Origin: Chondrus crispus
Lineage: Eukaryota > Rhodophyta > Florideophyceae > Gigartinales > Gigartinaceae
DNA: 64,000 nt
NCBI RefSeq assembly: GCF_000350225.1
Contig: NW_005179249.1
Location: 389,962 to 453,961 of the forward strand
Reading direction: 5' to 3'
Made by a program: the position numbers and the translations under genes. How positions within the stretch are numbered: position 1 is the stretch's first letter; each line of letters opens with the position of its first letter. Below the pieces are notes generated by a model. It was not told where the DNA came from. It saw only the letters and a program-made list of their open reading frames with translations, and ran no database searches. Positions 11,181 to 22,784 of this stretch are shown here, one piece after another.

Positions 11181-12548
11181 TCATGGCTGGAATTCATCAC
11201 ATGAGGGGGCCATTGTGCGAAATTGAACATCTATGCGCTGAAGACGCCTTTGTCGATAGCGTTCTTGCGCCCTTTTCCTCTTTTCCCCTTGCTGCTCGCC
11301 GATAGCATATTGACGATTCTTCATCCTTCTGAAGGCTTGCACATCTTCCGCTCGTAGCGGATTCCAACGCACATGCATGTTTGTGAGCTCAACACACATT
11401 GGGAAGACCTTGTCATAATTCTTCTCACTCCATCAAAACTTCGAAGCCACTACAGTCCAGAGGCCGCACATGCGCGCAAAGAAATTTTCCAAAATGATCC
11501 GATCCCATGCGACCTTTCAGTTAAAAATCTCGCCCTCTGCTGCAAGAGCTCCGTTTCGAGGTTTCTTTTGCGGGGTAATAGTTCGTACAAATTCACCTCC
11601 ACCTTGGTAGCCTTTTTCAGCAAGCACAGCCCACTGGTCCGGATATTTGTCGACCAGCAAGCCAATATCGTTTACAACGTTATCCTCTCCACTTTTCGTC
11701 AACGCAACCTTATGAAAATTTATCATTTCGTGGTAGATGTCGATATCGGATACAGACCCCGGGTAATGGCTACTGCAACCAACCGCAGTTCTAATCGGGA
11801 GCACAGAGACTTCGACCTTATAGCCATAGAGCTTATGCTTTCCACTGAAGTACTTTTTGTCTTCTTGCATGACACCCGTCGGCCTGTTAGCCTGCTGAAA
11901 TGTGACGTCTGTTGCGTAGCGAGCATACGGGGAACTCTTTGACGTTCGGCGATTGTCTATTACTCTTCCCATTTCCCAGCGCTTGCCGAAAGACGTAACA
12001 TATCGGTTGTAAATCTCCTCGGAAACGATGTCCATATAACCCATGATGAGACGTTCAAACGTCGGCCCCTTGATGTCGAACATTTTCCCCAGGAAGTCCC
12101 ATTGGCCTCCATGTTTTACCACTACCAATAGCATGAACTTGACGTCTTTCGCCTTGTATGCCAACTTCCTCCCTCTCCCTGTGTTCCAAATTTGGAGAAT
12201 ATGATCTTTAAAATGGCTTCAAATTGTCTGATACTGAGCTGCATTGAAGTTCGTAAGCTGAAGAATGGTCGCTGATCCGCCGTTACTGTAAAAGATATCA
12301 AAAATTGGGGAGTCGGAGTCAGAATCCTCGTCAGAGTCGGGACGGTCCTGCTCCGAGCCGTAATCTTCCAGCTCTTGTTGGCGAGCTAATGCGGCATCTG
12401 CCAAAAGTTGCAAGGCTGTGGCAGCTTGGCCGTTACTAATGGCCATTTTGAGGACGGCCGAAGTGTTGGGGGATGCTGAATGTGGCTTCTTGGAGATGGA
12501 GGTGGCGCAGTCGCAAATGTCTATGTACACTGTAGTTGTTCTGTGCAA
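11181..12548 (-). pseudogene. DDE_Tnp_4-type DNA transposase relic (copy 1)
   Basis: One continuous frame of about 455 codons broken only by three TGA stops (12219-12221, 11517-11519, 11433-11435), with no frameshift. Order: acidic N-terminal part (DSDEDSDSDS), a GRGRK...AKDVKFMLLVVVKHGG block, DVTFQQ (first catalytic Asp), KHKLYGYKVEVSVLP and YPGSVSDIDIYH, a LAEKGYQG site where Asp is usual (here Glu), WDRIILENFF (catalytic Glu), and the C-terminal LTNMHVRWNPLR followed by a basic tail. The layout matches DDE_Tnp_4 transposases of the Harbinger/ISL2EU kind. The TGA codons could come from CGA or TGG by a single transition. No terminal repeats were identified. A relative lies at 29100-29645. 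Confidence 0.8.
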
Positions 12549-12790
12549 AGATTGGGACTGATTTGAAAAGACCGCTCATTTATGAATGACATTGCTGTAA
12601 CTGAACTCATGCTGTCATCTCTTGAAAAGATCGACCAAATGCGCAAATATTTGATTTTACTAGTTTACACATTCACATTTTTTGGCCGGATGGATTTGAG
12701 GAAATACTTAGCTTTTTGCCATTGCAAGGGGTCTATTTTGGAAACGATTCTCTAACCACTTTGAAAGCGATAAACTGACATAAAGTACTA

Positions 12791-12980
12791 TTATAAAAAA
12801 TACTTAGAAAGCGCAGAAGGGGTATTTTTTCAGGAATGGCTAATTGCACTTCGAAAAAAATCCATTTGCGCAAAGACGTGGCATTTCGCCAAACAGAACG
12901 GAATTATGAAACAGTAAAGCGTTTTTCGATATGATATCTTTTTACGCAGATACGTCCTTACAAAGACACCGCCTAATACA
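12791..12980 (-). repeat. 190-bp interspersed repeat, copy 1
   Basis: The reverse complement of this stretch matches 30730-30925 at roughly 90%: shared blocks include GGACGTATCTGCGTAAAAAG and TTCTGTTTGGCGAAATGCC. The pogo transposon inserted at its edge. No coding capacity; origin unknown. Confidence 0.8.
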
Positions 12981-12982
12981 TA

Positions 12983-13001
12983 CAGTTTTCCCTCCCAATA
13001 G
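12983..13001 (+). repeat. pogo 5' terminal inverted repeat
   Basis: CAGTTTTCCCTCCCAATAG, next to TA. It matches the right end imperfectly (CAGT, then CCTCCCAATA). Confidence 0.75.
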
Positions 13002-13343
13002 TACTCCCCCGATAGTAATAAACCCCCCAGTATGAATACCACCCGTCTTTCTCGCAAGAAAAAGTGTGATTTGAGATGCTATAGGCAGGTCATCTGGATA
13101 CGGAAATGGTGTGTTGATTTCGCAAAACACATTGAATATTTATTAAAATTTGAAGTAAGACCATTTCGAATAAGGATACAGTAGTGGTCACAGAACACGA
13201 AACCAACAGGTATGTGTTGGGCGACCAACTCCCGCCTTTTTATTCACGATACCCACCAAGGTTTTGCATAGCGCGTGCGGTCGCTGGTGGCAGCCCATCT
13301 CATTCCCTTGGCAATCTCCCTTCTCCCCCATCCCGCCCAAGTC

Positions 13344-14808
13344 ATGTCAGAACGCAATCGCCTTACTATCGCTCAGCAAAAAGAGCTGCTTGCCGAGTAC
13401 GATCTTCGCCGTCGCAACGGGGAACGCTGTGATCAGCGTTCTGTTGGAGAATGGGCAGGTCGTTACTTTCAACTCAACCGACCTGTTCCGCAGTCACCTG
13501 TCTCGCGCATCGTCAAGATGCGCAGCAATCTAGAGGCTAGTGCATCCACAAATTCGAAATCTCTTCGGAACCCGTTGTCTTCACGATTTGATGAAGCTCT
13601 TGCTGTATGGATCAGCGACTGCGCAAGCCGCAACATCGCCCTTTCGGATAATATCATCAAGCAGAAGGCCGAACGTCTCTGGAAAATGGCAACGAACGAC
13701 GACACGGCTCCAGAGCTTCGTTTTTCCAACGGCTGGCTTCAAAAGTTTAAGAAAAGGCATGGATTAAGACGCATATCATATCATGGCGAGCAGGCATCGG
13801 CTGCGTTTACTGAGGCTGAGAGAGCACTACCCCTCATCAGTACGATGCTTGACGGCTACAATTTAGACGAGATTTATAACGCCGACGAATTCGGTCTGCA
13901 GTACCGATTAGCACCCAACAAGACCATTGCCGCCACGCCACTTAGTGGGTCCAAAAAGGACAAAGCAAGAATCACGTGTCTGGCCTGCTGCAACGCTAGT
14001 GGAAGTGATTTGGTTCCCTTGCGTATAATTGGAAACGCTCGATCGCTGCGTGCTTTTCGGGGAAAAAGTGGGGAGGAGCTGGGGTTTGACTACAGAAATA
14101 ATGCCAAGGCCTGGATGACAAAGGCAATTTTTTTTGAGTGGCTCCAAATGTTCAATTCAAGGATGATTCAGAAGGAAGGAGAGCTCTTCTCTTGCTAGAC
14201 AACTGTTCCGCACATGGAACGATGACAGAGGTAGACACATTGAACTTGTCCAACACGAAGATTGCTTTCCTTCCTCCGAATACCACATCAATCATGCAGC
14301 CATGCGATGCCGGAATTATCGCTGCTTTGAAGTGTCGCTACAGGAGGTTTCAAATGGGCAGAGCTCTTGACTTTATTGATATGGGAGAGAAGAATATATA
14401 CAAGGTTGATGTGCTACAAGGTATGTGTTGGATAAAAAAAGCATGGGAAGAAATGGACAGCAGGGTTATTCGAAACTGCTGGTGTCACACCAAAGTCGTA
14501 GGTGAGGATGTTGATGTGAACGGTGAAATTGTGTTGCACCGTGACCGTCGGAAACTTGACATCGAAATTGATCAAGTTGTACAAGATAGCAGCGAGCGAA
14601 TGCGAGTGGAGTACCTACTTCATCACAAATCAGAAATGGAGTCTACAGAGCCAGTCACAGACCGAGATCTGGTTGCTTTTATCTCCGGTCCCGAAGAAGA
14701 TTCGGGAAACACAGAAGAAGGCGATGAGGAAGTGTTTATGCCTCCCCTTCGTGAGCAGTTGCGCATTTTGGCTTCTGCTCACGTCATTATGAGCAATTAT
14801 GACACCTC
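13344..14808 (+). pseudogene. pogo-type transposase, N-terminal and catalytic parts
   Basis: The ATG at 13344 (MSERNRLTIAQQKELL) is preferred over an upstream non-ATG start because the first helix-turn-helix (psq/CENPB-N, about residues 5-50) begins here. A second, Tc5-type DNA-binding domain follows at about residues 85-165 (ALSDNIIKQKAERLW, RFSNGWLQKFKKRHGLRR). The catalytic triad of the pogo family is present: YNADEFGLQY (Asp 1), LLLLDNCSAHG (Asp 2), MQPCDAGIIAALKCRYR (Asp 3). One frameshift lies near 14170-14185, between FNSRMIQKEG and RALLLLD; otherwise the frame is open to the Gypsy insertion at 14808, where it resumes at 28723. Near-intact, so the copy is young or recently silenced. 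Confidence 0.85.
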
Positions 14809-15472
14809 TGTGGCATAACGGCGGTTCGCGATTAGATTTAGATCAGATCAATACGAACCACACCGGCGCCCTCGTGTACCCCCACGTGTACGGGGGACGC
14901 GGGACAACACGCGTACACGTGTAGGAGGTGCGTACCCCCGCGCGCACAGTACGCGTCTCACACGTGTGCTGTCAGCCCCGACGGCTGACAGCATTACAGC
15001 GCGGAACGACCCGCGCTACAGTAAGTTACTACAGCATACCAGTACTGTAGTATTATGATAGACGCATTGTGTACATTAAATACGAGCGCGACCGGCGGCG
15101 GCGAAGGGGGGACAAGCACGGACTTGTCCACGACCTACCGCCTAGGTCCGTCTTCCAGCTGAACTAACGAGCGCGATCCGTCTTCGCGCGCGTTAAACGG
15201 GACAAAGCGGGTAGGGGACAGCCGCGTACGCGAGCGAGCCTAGATCCACCTCCGCCCGTCGGCGCTGGTACGCTACCCAGCGCCGCTCCGGGGCGTCGAG
15301 GCGTAGATCGGCCAGCGCGTACGCTCGTCCCCGACCGTCCCGCTCTACCACGCTACCAGGGCCCGCTTCCCTGTCCGGTTAGCTGTGTGTTCTCCCCGTC
15401 TTCTCGCCCCTCGTACGGGGCCTACGTCGAGCTAAGTATACACCCCTCTCCGTTGGGGGGTGTTATACTACA
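14809..15472 (+). repeat. Gypsy 1 5' LTR (664 bp)
   Basis: Begins TGTGGCATAACGG and ends GTTATACTACA. Contains hairpins CTGTCAGCC/GGCTGACAG, AGCGCGG/CCGCGCT and TACTACAG/CTGTAGTA near 14968-15052. Confidence 0.95.
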
Positions 15473-15473
15473 G

Positions 15474-15491
15474 TGGTCTCCCGACCTAGAA
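15474..15491 (+). promoter_or_regulatory. Gypsy 1 primer-binding site
   Basis: TGGTCTCCCGACCTAGAA, one base after the LTR. Its complement would be a tRNA 3' end ...TCGGGAG-A-CCA, implying C1:G72 and A73, a pairing typical of eukaryotic tRNA-Tyr. The same 17 bases follow the 5' LTR of Gypsy 2. Confidence 0.7.
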
Positions 15492-15549
15492 GGCCACGCG
15501 ATTATCGCGAGAAGAATATCGTTCGAGTCCGTGTCCGCGCGCGTCGAAA

Positions 15550-18126
15550 TGGAAGAAGAAACCGCCAACTCGATTCAGACGGAACCGGCGAATATGGAGT
15601 CAACCGCGCGCCGCGCCTCCGATTCAGGCACGCTGCGCGCCCCCTTCGGCGGCGCCGCCGCAGGTCCTACCGACCGCGAACCGTCGCCTGGGTTTTCAGA
15701 AGGACGCGCTCGCGCGATGTATGACAGGATCGCGGAATACATGGAGGACGTCCGGACCTCGCTTCGGATTGACGTCTCGGAGGCGGTATATACGCGCTGT
15801 ATGGAAGAGCTACGCTCGCTTCGCGAAGGAAGGTTTGACCGCGTCTCCCAATCCTTGGAGAACCTCCGAGCGTTAGTCGACCAGCTACAGAGTCGGCTAG
15901 CGCTCGTCGAGGATTCGCGTCTCGATTCCCCTGTCGAGGACAGGGAAGGCCGCCCTGAGAGGTCGGCCTCATCAAGACGACCCGACGCACAACCCTTCCC
16001 GTCGGCCGAGCAAATACACGCGTTTGCCCATATCGCCGCGGAACTCAACTCGACGCGGAGACGCGCTCGCGAGGTGGAACAGACCCCGACCAACAGGTCG
16101 CCCGGGGCCCCTACGACGGGGCTCGGTGCCACTGTTCCCCCGACTGCGTCAGACGCACCGGAGTTCCGACCGACGGGTGCCGGACCCGTACGGTACGCAG
16201 ATGGCCCAAGACCACCAAAGGACGCGAATGTAAACCCAAGCCCTCCCGTATGTCGCCGAAGACATACGGGGGATGAGACGCGTACCGTACGCGGACGACC
16301 AGGACCGTGGAGGAGCCGCCCGCGGATCAAGAGAACCGATTCTCTCTTTCGATCCTCGCTGGGGCGGCTACCAGCCGGTGGACCTCACCGCGCATCCCGG
16401 TCCGGTCGATATCCGAACGCTGCCCGTCACCCCTTTCGGGACGCTGGGACCCGCGGCACCCGGGGTCGAGCCCGTCCATACCATGATACAGGAGTTCGGC
16501 GATGTCGCGAACTACGGCATGTATCGGTTGGACAATACGTCGAGGCTCGTTACCTCGGGAGACGCGGGACGGATCGCGAAGTACGTCCAGCGCTGTCGTG
16601 GGATTCGCCCCACGATGCGCAGCTTCGACAGCACTGACGCGATTCAGTTACTACCGTTCCTGAAAGATATACGTATCACCCGCAACGCGCGACACCTAGC
16701 CGAAGGTGTCGCCGTCGGCTTCTTCGCGCATTTTCTTGAACGCGACGCGGAAAGGTTGTATACGAGTTACACCATGCGCGGACTACGCGCTGGCCAGCTT
16801 CACGACGACGTAAGCTGGCCTGGTCTCGTCAACCAGTTCATCAAACGCTACCTCACGGACGACGTGTTAGTTGAAGCGTATGATACAGTCGCGACCGCGC
16901 GACAGCAACCTCACGAGACGGAGAACGCGTACGCGGATCGATTGGAGTCCGCCGCGTTCCGATGCACCGCGGTGTTCACCGAACAAGCACTCGCGCATTA
17001 TTTCGTGCGCGGACTAGCCCCGGCGACCCGAGCCGCCGTGGCTGAGACGGTGCAACGACTGCCCGGATCGCAGAAGACAGACCTCTCAAGCATCCGCCGT
17101 ATAGCGACGGCGGAAGGTACTACCTTCCGCGCGCGTCGCGGCGTACCCCTGCCGGATCCGACACCGGCAGGGAGAGCGGGTCGACCATCGAGGTCGAACG
17201 CGACAAGTTCACCCGCGACAGCCCTCCATATTGGAGAAGATGAGTGGCAGGCCGACCCTGTCCTCATCGCGCGAGGCGTGGAGCAAGGGGGAGGTCGACC
17301 TCCCACACCGGCGTCAACGCGGTCGACCGGAAGCTTCGCGACCGCGTTCGCGCATACTCCGCACCTGCCAAGTGGCACGGACCACAAGGTGCAGGAGCTG
17401 GATATTTCGCATCAAGGAGGGGACCGCATATCGGCAAGCGTCCCCAAGTTAACCGAAGAAGAGACGCGTCACGCGGCATCTTTCGCATCCACAGACGGTA
17501 GCGCGTACGTCTGTTGGCTATGCCGTACGTACCGGCATGCCATGTACGCGTGTCCATTCCTGTCGCCCGAGCAACGGATGTTCACCGCGTACAGGAATTA
17601 CAAGTACCAGATGGAGACGCGTCCTGGGATGCGCAAACTCCTCCAGCAATCGGTTCGCGAGGACCGATTTCCGCGTCAAGGGTACCCGAGTCGAGCGGGT
17701 GCGGGCGCCCGCTTCCTGCCCCGCGGTGGCGGGTACCGTCGTAACGAACTCGACCAACGCGGGAGACGCGACTTCCGCCAGGCGGACACGCGATATCCGC
17801 GTCAAGACGGAAGGGGAGACCGGGACCGTTCCCGACTCCCGCCGGGGGTACAGAACGCGATCATGTACGTCCAGGACTGGGCAGAGGATACGCATGCCCT
17901 GCCCAGAGGGGAACGCGAAGGAGATCCGGCACCCGCGGCCCCGCAAATTCTGCAAGGTCCGGACGTGGTGAATCAAGGCCTCGAAGTATCCGAATACTTC
18001 GACGAAGCCGCGAGACCGAGAGGGACCACGCCCGCGCGCCAACTCGTCGAGGGACGTGGAGGCGCGCCAGCTATCGGTAGCGACGCGCTTAGCTCCGATA
18101 GCTCCGGTAGCTCAAAAAACGCGTAA
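15550..18126 (+). pseudogene. Gypsy 1 gag region (fossil)
   Basis: N-terminal part has an Arg/Glu-rich stretch likely to form a coiled coil (SQSLENLRALVDQLQSRLAL), then a capsid-like helical region (about 16.5-17.1 kb) and the zinc knuckle CWLCRTYRHAMYAC (CX2CX4HX4C). The tail is Arg/Gly-rich. Not a single open frame. Confidence 0.85.
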
Positions 18127-18299
18127 AGACGGTTACGTTCGCGCGGTCGCGTGAGCCGTCTTGTCCGTATCCCCTCGACCCGTCACCGCGAGCCCAACAA
18201 GGGCACGGGGGATATTTACCGATAATATCTCCCACGCCCCCACGCGAAGACGCCGAGACTCGCGTGATTCCAGCGCAAGAAATAAGGGACGTCGTGGCT

Positions 18300-21200
18300 T
18301 CCGTATGCCCGACGTCCGAGAAGAAACCCCCAGGGCTCCTTGTGGGCTCTAAGCTGCGGGAGGACCGCGAACCGCGCAAGGACGCGACTTGTCGTGCGGA
18401 CGTCAACGAACAACAGACGTCCCGCGACCAAGAAAGAAGGACGCGTAAACGCGGAAAGAGCCGTCGCCGACGCCCCAGGCGAAACGACCTCGCGAATCGG
18501 ACCGCGCCGAAGGTTGTCGACGGCGTCGTCTGCTTGATGACGTCGAAGATATATAATGTCCTCGGCTCGATCGCCACGGAGGACAACGCGTTCAAGCCCC
18601 ACACTATCGCCGTTGATACGTGCTCGGGATACAATTTGGTGAGGAAGGCCGAACTTCCTCCCGACTGGACGCGTTACGTCATACTCGACGTGCCTCTGCC
18701 CCGGCTGGCAGGCGCGAATAGCAACCCGCTAAAGCTTAGCGCGGTTGTCCAGCTGGCCGTCCGGCTCCGGAACACGACGTTCCGGGTTCCGTTCGTCGTC
18801 GCGGACCAGCTCGCGGTTCCCGTTCTCCTTGGGACCGCGTTCATTGACGCGCACGTGCGTCGTATCGATGTCGACGCACAGAAGCTCGACCTCCCTCAAC
18901 ATGGCGCCATTGCCATTGTCGACGGGAGGGGGGAGCCGTCTCCCCCGACCAGACGACAGGGCCGTCAGACGAGCCGAGCTGACGTACGCGAGGAAGCCCG
19001 GCAGGCGATCCGTATTGCCCGCTGGGTCACCATCCCCGCGATGTCACAAGCTCGCGTACGCGTAACGACCGCGGGGAAGGGGCTCGTCTTCTTGGAACCA
19101 AAGCCGTCGCTTCAGCACCGCCTCGGGGTGAGGTTGACCAACGGCGTAGCCGAGGTCCTACCGCATCAGCCCTTCGACTTCATCGTCGCGAACTTCTCGC
19201 GACACGAGAGAGGCGGCTTCCGAAGCACACCGTCGTGGGATACGCGAAGCGCAACCCCCTTGCGATCGTCACGCCCGAACGGAGGGTAGCCGAGGGGATC
19301 GCGCACGCGCTACACCTGACCGACTTGACCGATCAAGTCGGAGGGGTAGGAGTTGGCCGATCCAACTCCGATGACCAGACCACCGCCGGTGATGGGGAGG
19401 TTGACACGGACGAACGGTCACTTTTATACCACCCGACGGCGGGGGGTACTGTACCCCCACAGAATAAGGATCCCGAAAATCCACCGATGGATTGGGATAA
19501 AGAGGTTGACTTGTCATACATCGATGATGACAAGCTCCGTGGCCACGTACTCGAGATGCTCCGTAAGCACTCGAGTCTGTGGAGCGGTGCGCTCGGAACT
19601 ATCCGAGCAACGGAGCACGGCATTGCCCTCGAACCGGGTACGAAGCCGATAAGCTCGATGCCCTACCGTAAGGGGCCCGCGATGCGCGAAATGGTCGCGA
19701 AGGAGGTCAGCAAGATGTTGAACGCAGGGGTTATCGAACCCGCGAGCAGCGAGTGGGCGTCCCCGGTGGTGCTCGTACCGAAGAAAGACGGCTCTCTTCG
19801 GTTCTGCGTAGACTATCGGCGTCTCAACGCGAAGACTGCAGCGGATTCATATCCGCTGCCGCGTATGGACGACTGCATCGACTCGTTAGGAGATGCAGCC
19901 GTCTTTACGACGTTGGACTGCAATTCCGGTTATTGGCAGATCCCGGTCGCTCCGGAGGACCGGGATAAGACAACCTTTACGACCCACATGGGCACGTTTC
20001 GCCACCTGCGAATGCCGTTCGGACTAAAAGGGGCACCGGCCACCTTCCAACGCGCCCTGGATATTATTCTCTCACGCGTTCGCTGGCAAATATGCCTCGT
20101 CTATCTCGACGACGTTATAGTGTTCTCGCGTACGCACGCGGAACATGTGAAGCATCTCAGCACTGTCTTGAGCTTGCTTGGTAGTGCCAGAATCTCCCTC
20201 AAGCTCAAGAAGTGTAGCTTCTTTCAGCCGAAGGTACACTACCTGGGGCACGTCATTTCCCCAGGTAAGTTAAGCGTGGCGGACACGGCGGCCGATGCCT
20301 TCAAGACGTTCACGTTCCCGAGGACACTTCCGCAAGTGCGCTTGTTCCTCGGGGCGTGCAACGTATGCCGCCGATTCGTTAAGGGGTTCGCGAAGATAGC
20401 GCGTCCTCTGACCGATATGACGCGCAAGGATGCGGATCCTGACTTCTACCACCCCACGGAGGCCCAATTGAACGCGTTGGAGAACCTCAAGAGGTGTATG
20501 ATCGCTCCGCCGATCCTCGCGCTACCGCGGTACGGCCGTCCGTACATGATCGACACGGACGCGAGTGCCTACCAGCTTGGCTGCACGCTGCTCCAGGAAC
20601 ACGACCAGCCAAACGACTGGCGCCCCGTAGGCTATTGGTCCTACTCGCTGAACGACAGCGAGCGCAACTACAGCGCCACGGAACGCGAGTGCTTCGCCGT
20701 AGTGTGGGCCGTCCGCACACTACGGCCGTACGTAAAAGGAACGAAGTTCACCGTCCGAACGGATCACGACGCCTTGAGGTGGCTCATGTCCCTCACAGAG
20801 AGTTCCGGAAGACTCACCTGGTGGCGGCTACGTCTGGCTGAATACGACTTCACCATTCAGTACCGCCCCGGACGCGTGCATCAGGTGCCCGATGCCCTGT
20901 CACGACTCGTGTCGCCGAAGGTCGCCGATGACCCTCGCCCCACCGTCGAGGTGGATGACGACATCCCCACTTTCGACGGGGGCACGACAGTTCGAGACGT
21001 ATCGAACGAGCTCGCGGACCACGTTTGTACTGCGAGCTGTGACCATCAGGCCGTCCATGTCTTCGTGACGACACGGAACCAAGCCGGGTCAAGGACGAGG
21101 TCGCGCGTACGAACGCACGACGAACCGCGAGGGGACGACGAATCCCCCGCTCTCTGAGGACCCACTTCGTTTTGGGAGGAGAACGACGAGTTCGACGCCG

Positions 21201-22774
21201 CCGACATCGAGCGCGCCGAAGACCCCGAAGGCGGCGCGCCTGACTCTCCGGTCGCGCCACCGCAGGACGACCTCCCGGCCCCTCTTACGATAGAGGAGAT
21301 AGCCGACCAGCAACGCGTGGATGACTTTTGCCAAACCGTCTTGGCACGACAGTCAGAGTTCCGAGACTCCGCGTTCTTCGAGGACCACCAAGGGGTGCTC
21401 AAACGGAGACACCCCTTTGATCCTGATATCGTCCAGGTGGTGGTACCTCGGACGCTCCGCGCTAGGCTCCTCCGCCTGTGCCACAACCCGGCCATCGCGG
21501 GACACCCGGGCCAGAATCGTATGTACTTCGCCCTCCGACGCGAGTACTACTGGCCCCATCTCGCTGCAGATGTCGCTGCCACGGTGCGAGGGTGTCGGAC
21601 CTGCGCGATGAACCGGGTCAAGTTGCGCAAACACCTCAACCGTTTGAAGTTGTTCCCCGCCAAGCGGCCACTCGAGAGCCTCACGATTGACATCTTGGGT
21701 CCGCTCCCGAAGACAAAGGCAGGGAAACGTTTCCTCCTCGTTATCACAGACCGCTTCACTAAGTTAACACAAGTTGTCGCGCTGCGAACAGTGACCGCGT
21801 ATACTGTCGCGACAGCATTCTGTGACGCGTGGGTCTTCAAATACGGCGTTCCGCGTTCGCTGTTGTCGGACAACGGTCCTCAATTTAACGCGAAGTTCTT
21901 CCACAGCGTGTGTCGCGTACTGGGGATAACTAACTTATATACGTCCGCGTATCATCCCCAGACGAATAGACAGGTTGAACGTTACAACCGGACTATCCCG
22001 TCGATGCTTCGGAACTACGTCAACGAGCATCAGGATGATTGGGACGTGTACGTGGGACCGCTTACGTACGCGTACAACTCCCACGTACACCGAACCACGC
22101 GTACGACACCCTTTGAGCTCGTGCTCAGCAGACCCCCGCCGGAGTTCTCTCTTCGAAGAGCGGACGGGGACGCGCCCCCTCCAGACAGGGGAACTCAACG
22201 CGCAGAGTTTCTCAAGACTTTGGACGAGACGATCCAAAAAGCTTACGAAAGCTTGCATCGTACGCAAGCCCGCTACAAACGCGACTTCGATAAACGCGTA
22301 CGAAGAATTAACACGCGACTAAAGCCGGGGGACTACGTGTACCTCAACCCCACCGATGGGGCGAAGACGTCGAACAAGCTCGCGTCACCTGCCGTTGGAC
22401 CATACCGCGTACTGGCCAACGACAATCGAACCATCACCATCGACCGTGGTGGGGTGACGGAGCGCGTCTCGGCGGACCGCTGCGTGTACGCGCCCCCTCC
22501 GACGGACGCGCCACGAGCAAGTGCAACAACCCCAGGTGACCTTGCCGACAAGGTCACCGAGGGCACGCAGTACGCGGTCGAGCGTCTGCTCAAGCATCGC
22601 GTAGTAGAAGACGGAACTACGGAGTTCCTCATCAAGTGGGCTGACTACGACGAGCCCACTTGGACTGCACGAACACATGTTCCCGAGGAGCTAGTGTCGC
22701 GATACGCAAAACGACTGAGAACGCGTACAGGCAGGGAACTCATCGCCGAAGTGAACGCGGTCGTTCACTCTTGA
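18300..22774 (+). pseudogene. Gypsy 1 pol region with chromodomain (fossil)
   Basis: Order: aspartic protease (IAVDTCSGYNLV, PVLLGTAFID) near 18.6-18.9 kb; reverse transcriptase near 19.6-20.2 kb (MPFGLKGAPATFQRAL, LVYLDDVIVFS); RNase H near 20.5-20.9 kb (DTDASAYQLG); integrase near 21.5-22.2 kb with the zinc-binding N-terminus and DDE core (IDILGPLPKTKAGKRF, SDNGPQFN, HPQTNRQVER); and a chromodomain near 22.56-22.73 kb (VERLLKHRVVEDGT, FLIKWADYDEPTW). The polyprotein ends EVNAVVHS. Some discontinuities are present. Confidence 0.9.
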
Positions 22775-22784
22775 GGAGGGGGCC
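22751..22784 (+). repeat. 34-bp direct repeat, copy 1 (pol end plus purine tract)
   Basis: Encodes the last pol residues, then GAGGAGGGGG. It agrees with 28024-28057 at 33 of 34 bases. Copy 2 is the polypurine tract next to the 3' LTR; copy 1 therefore looks like the former element end. Confidence 0.9.

Noticed and set aside
13184-13343. Upstream extension of the pogo transposase to 13275
   Set aside because: The start at 13275 is not needed; the DNA-binding domain begins right after the ATG at 13344.
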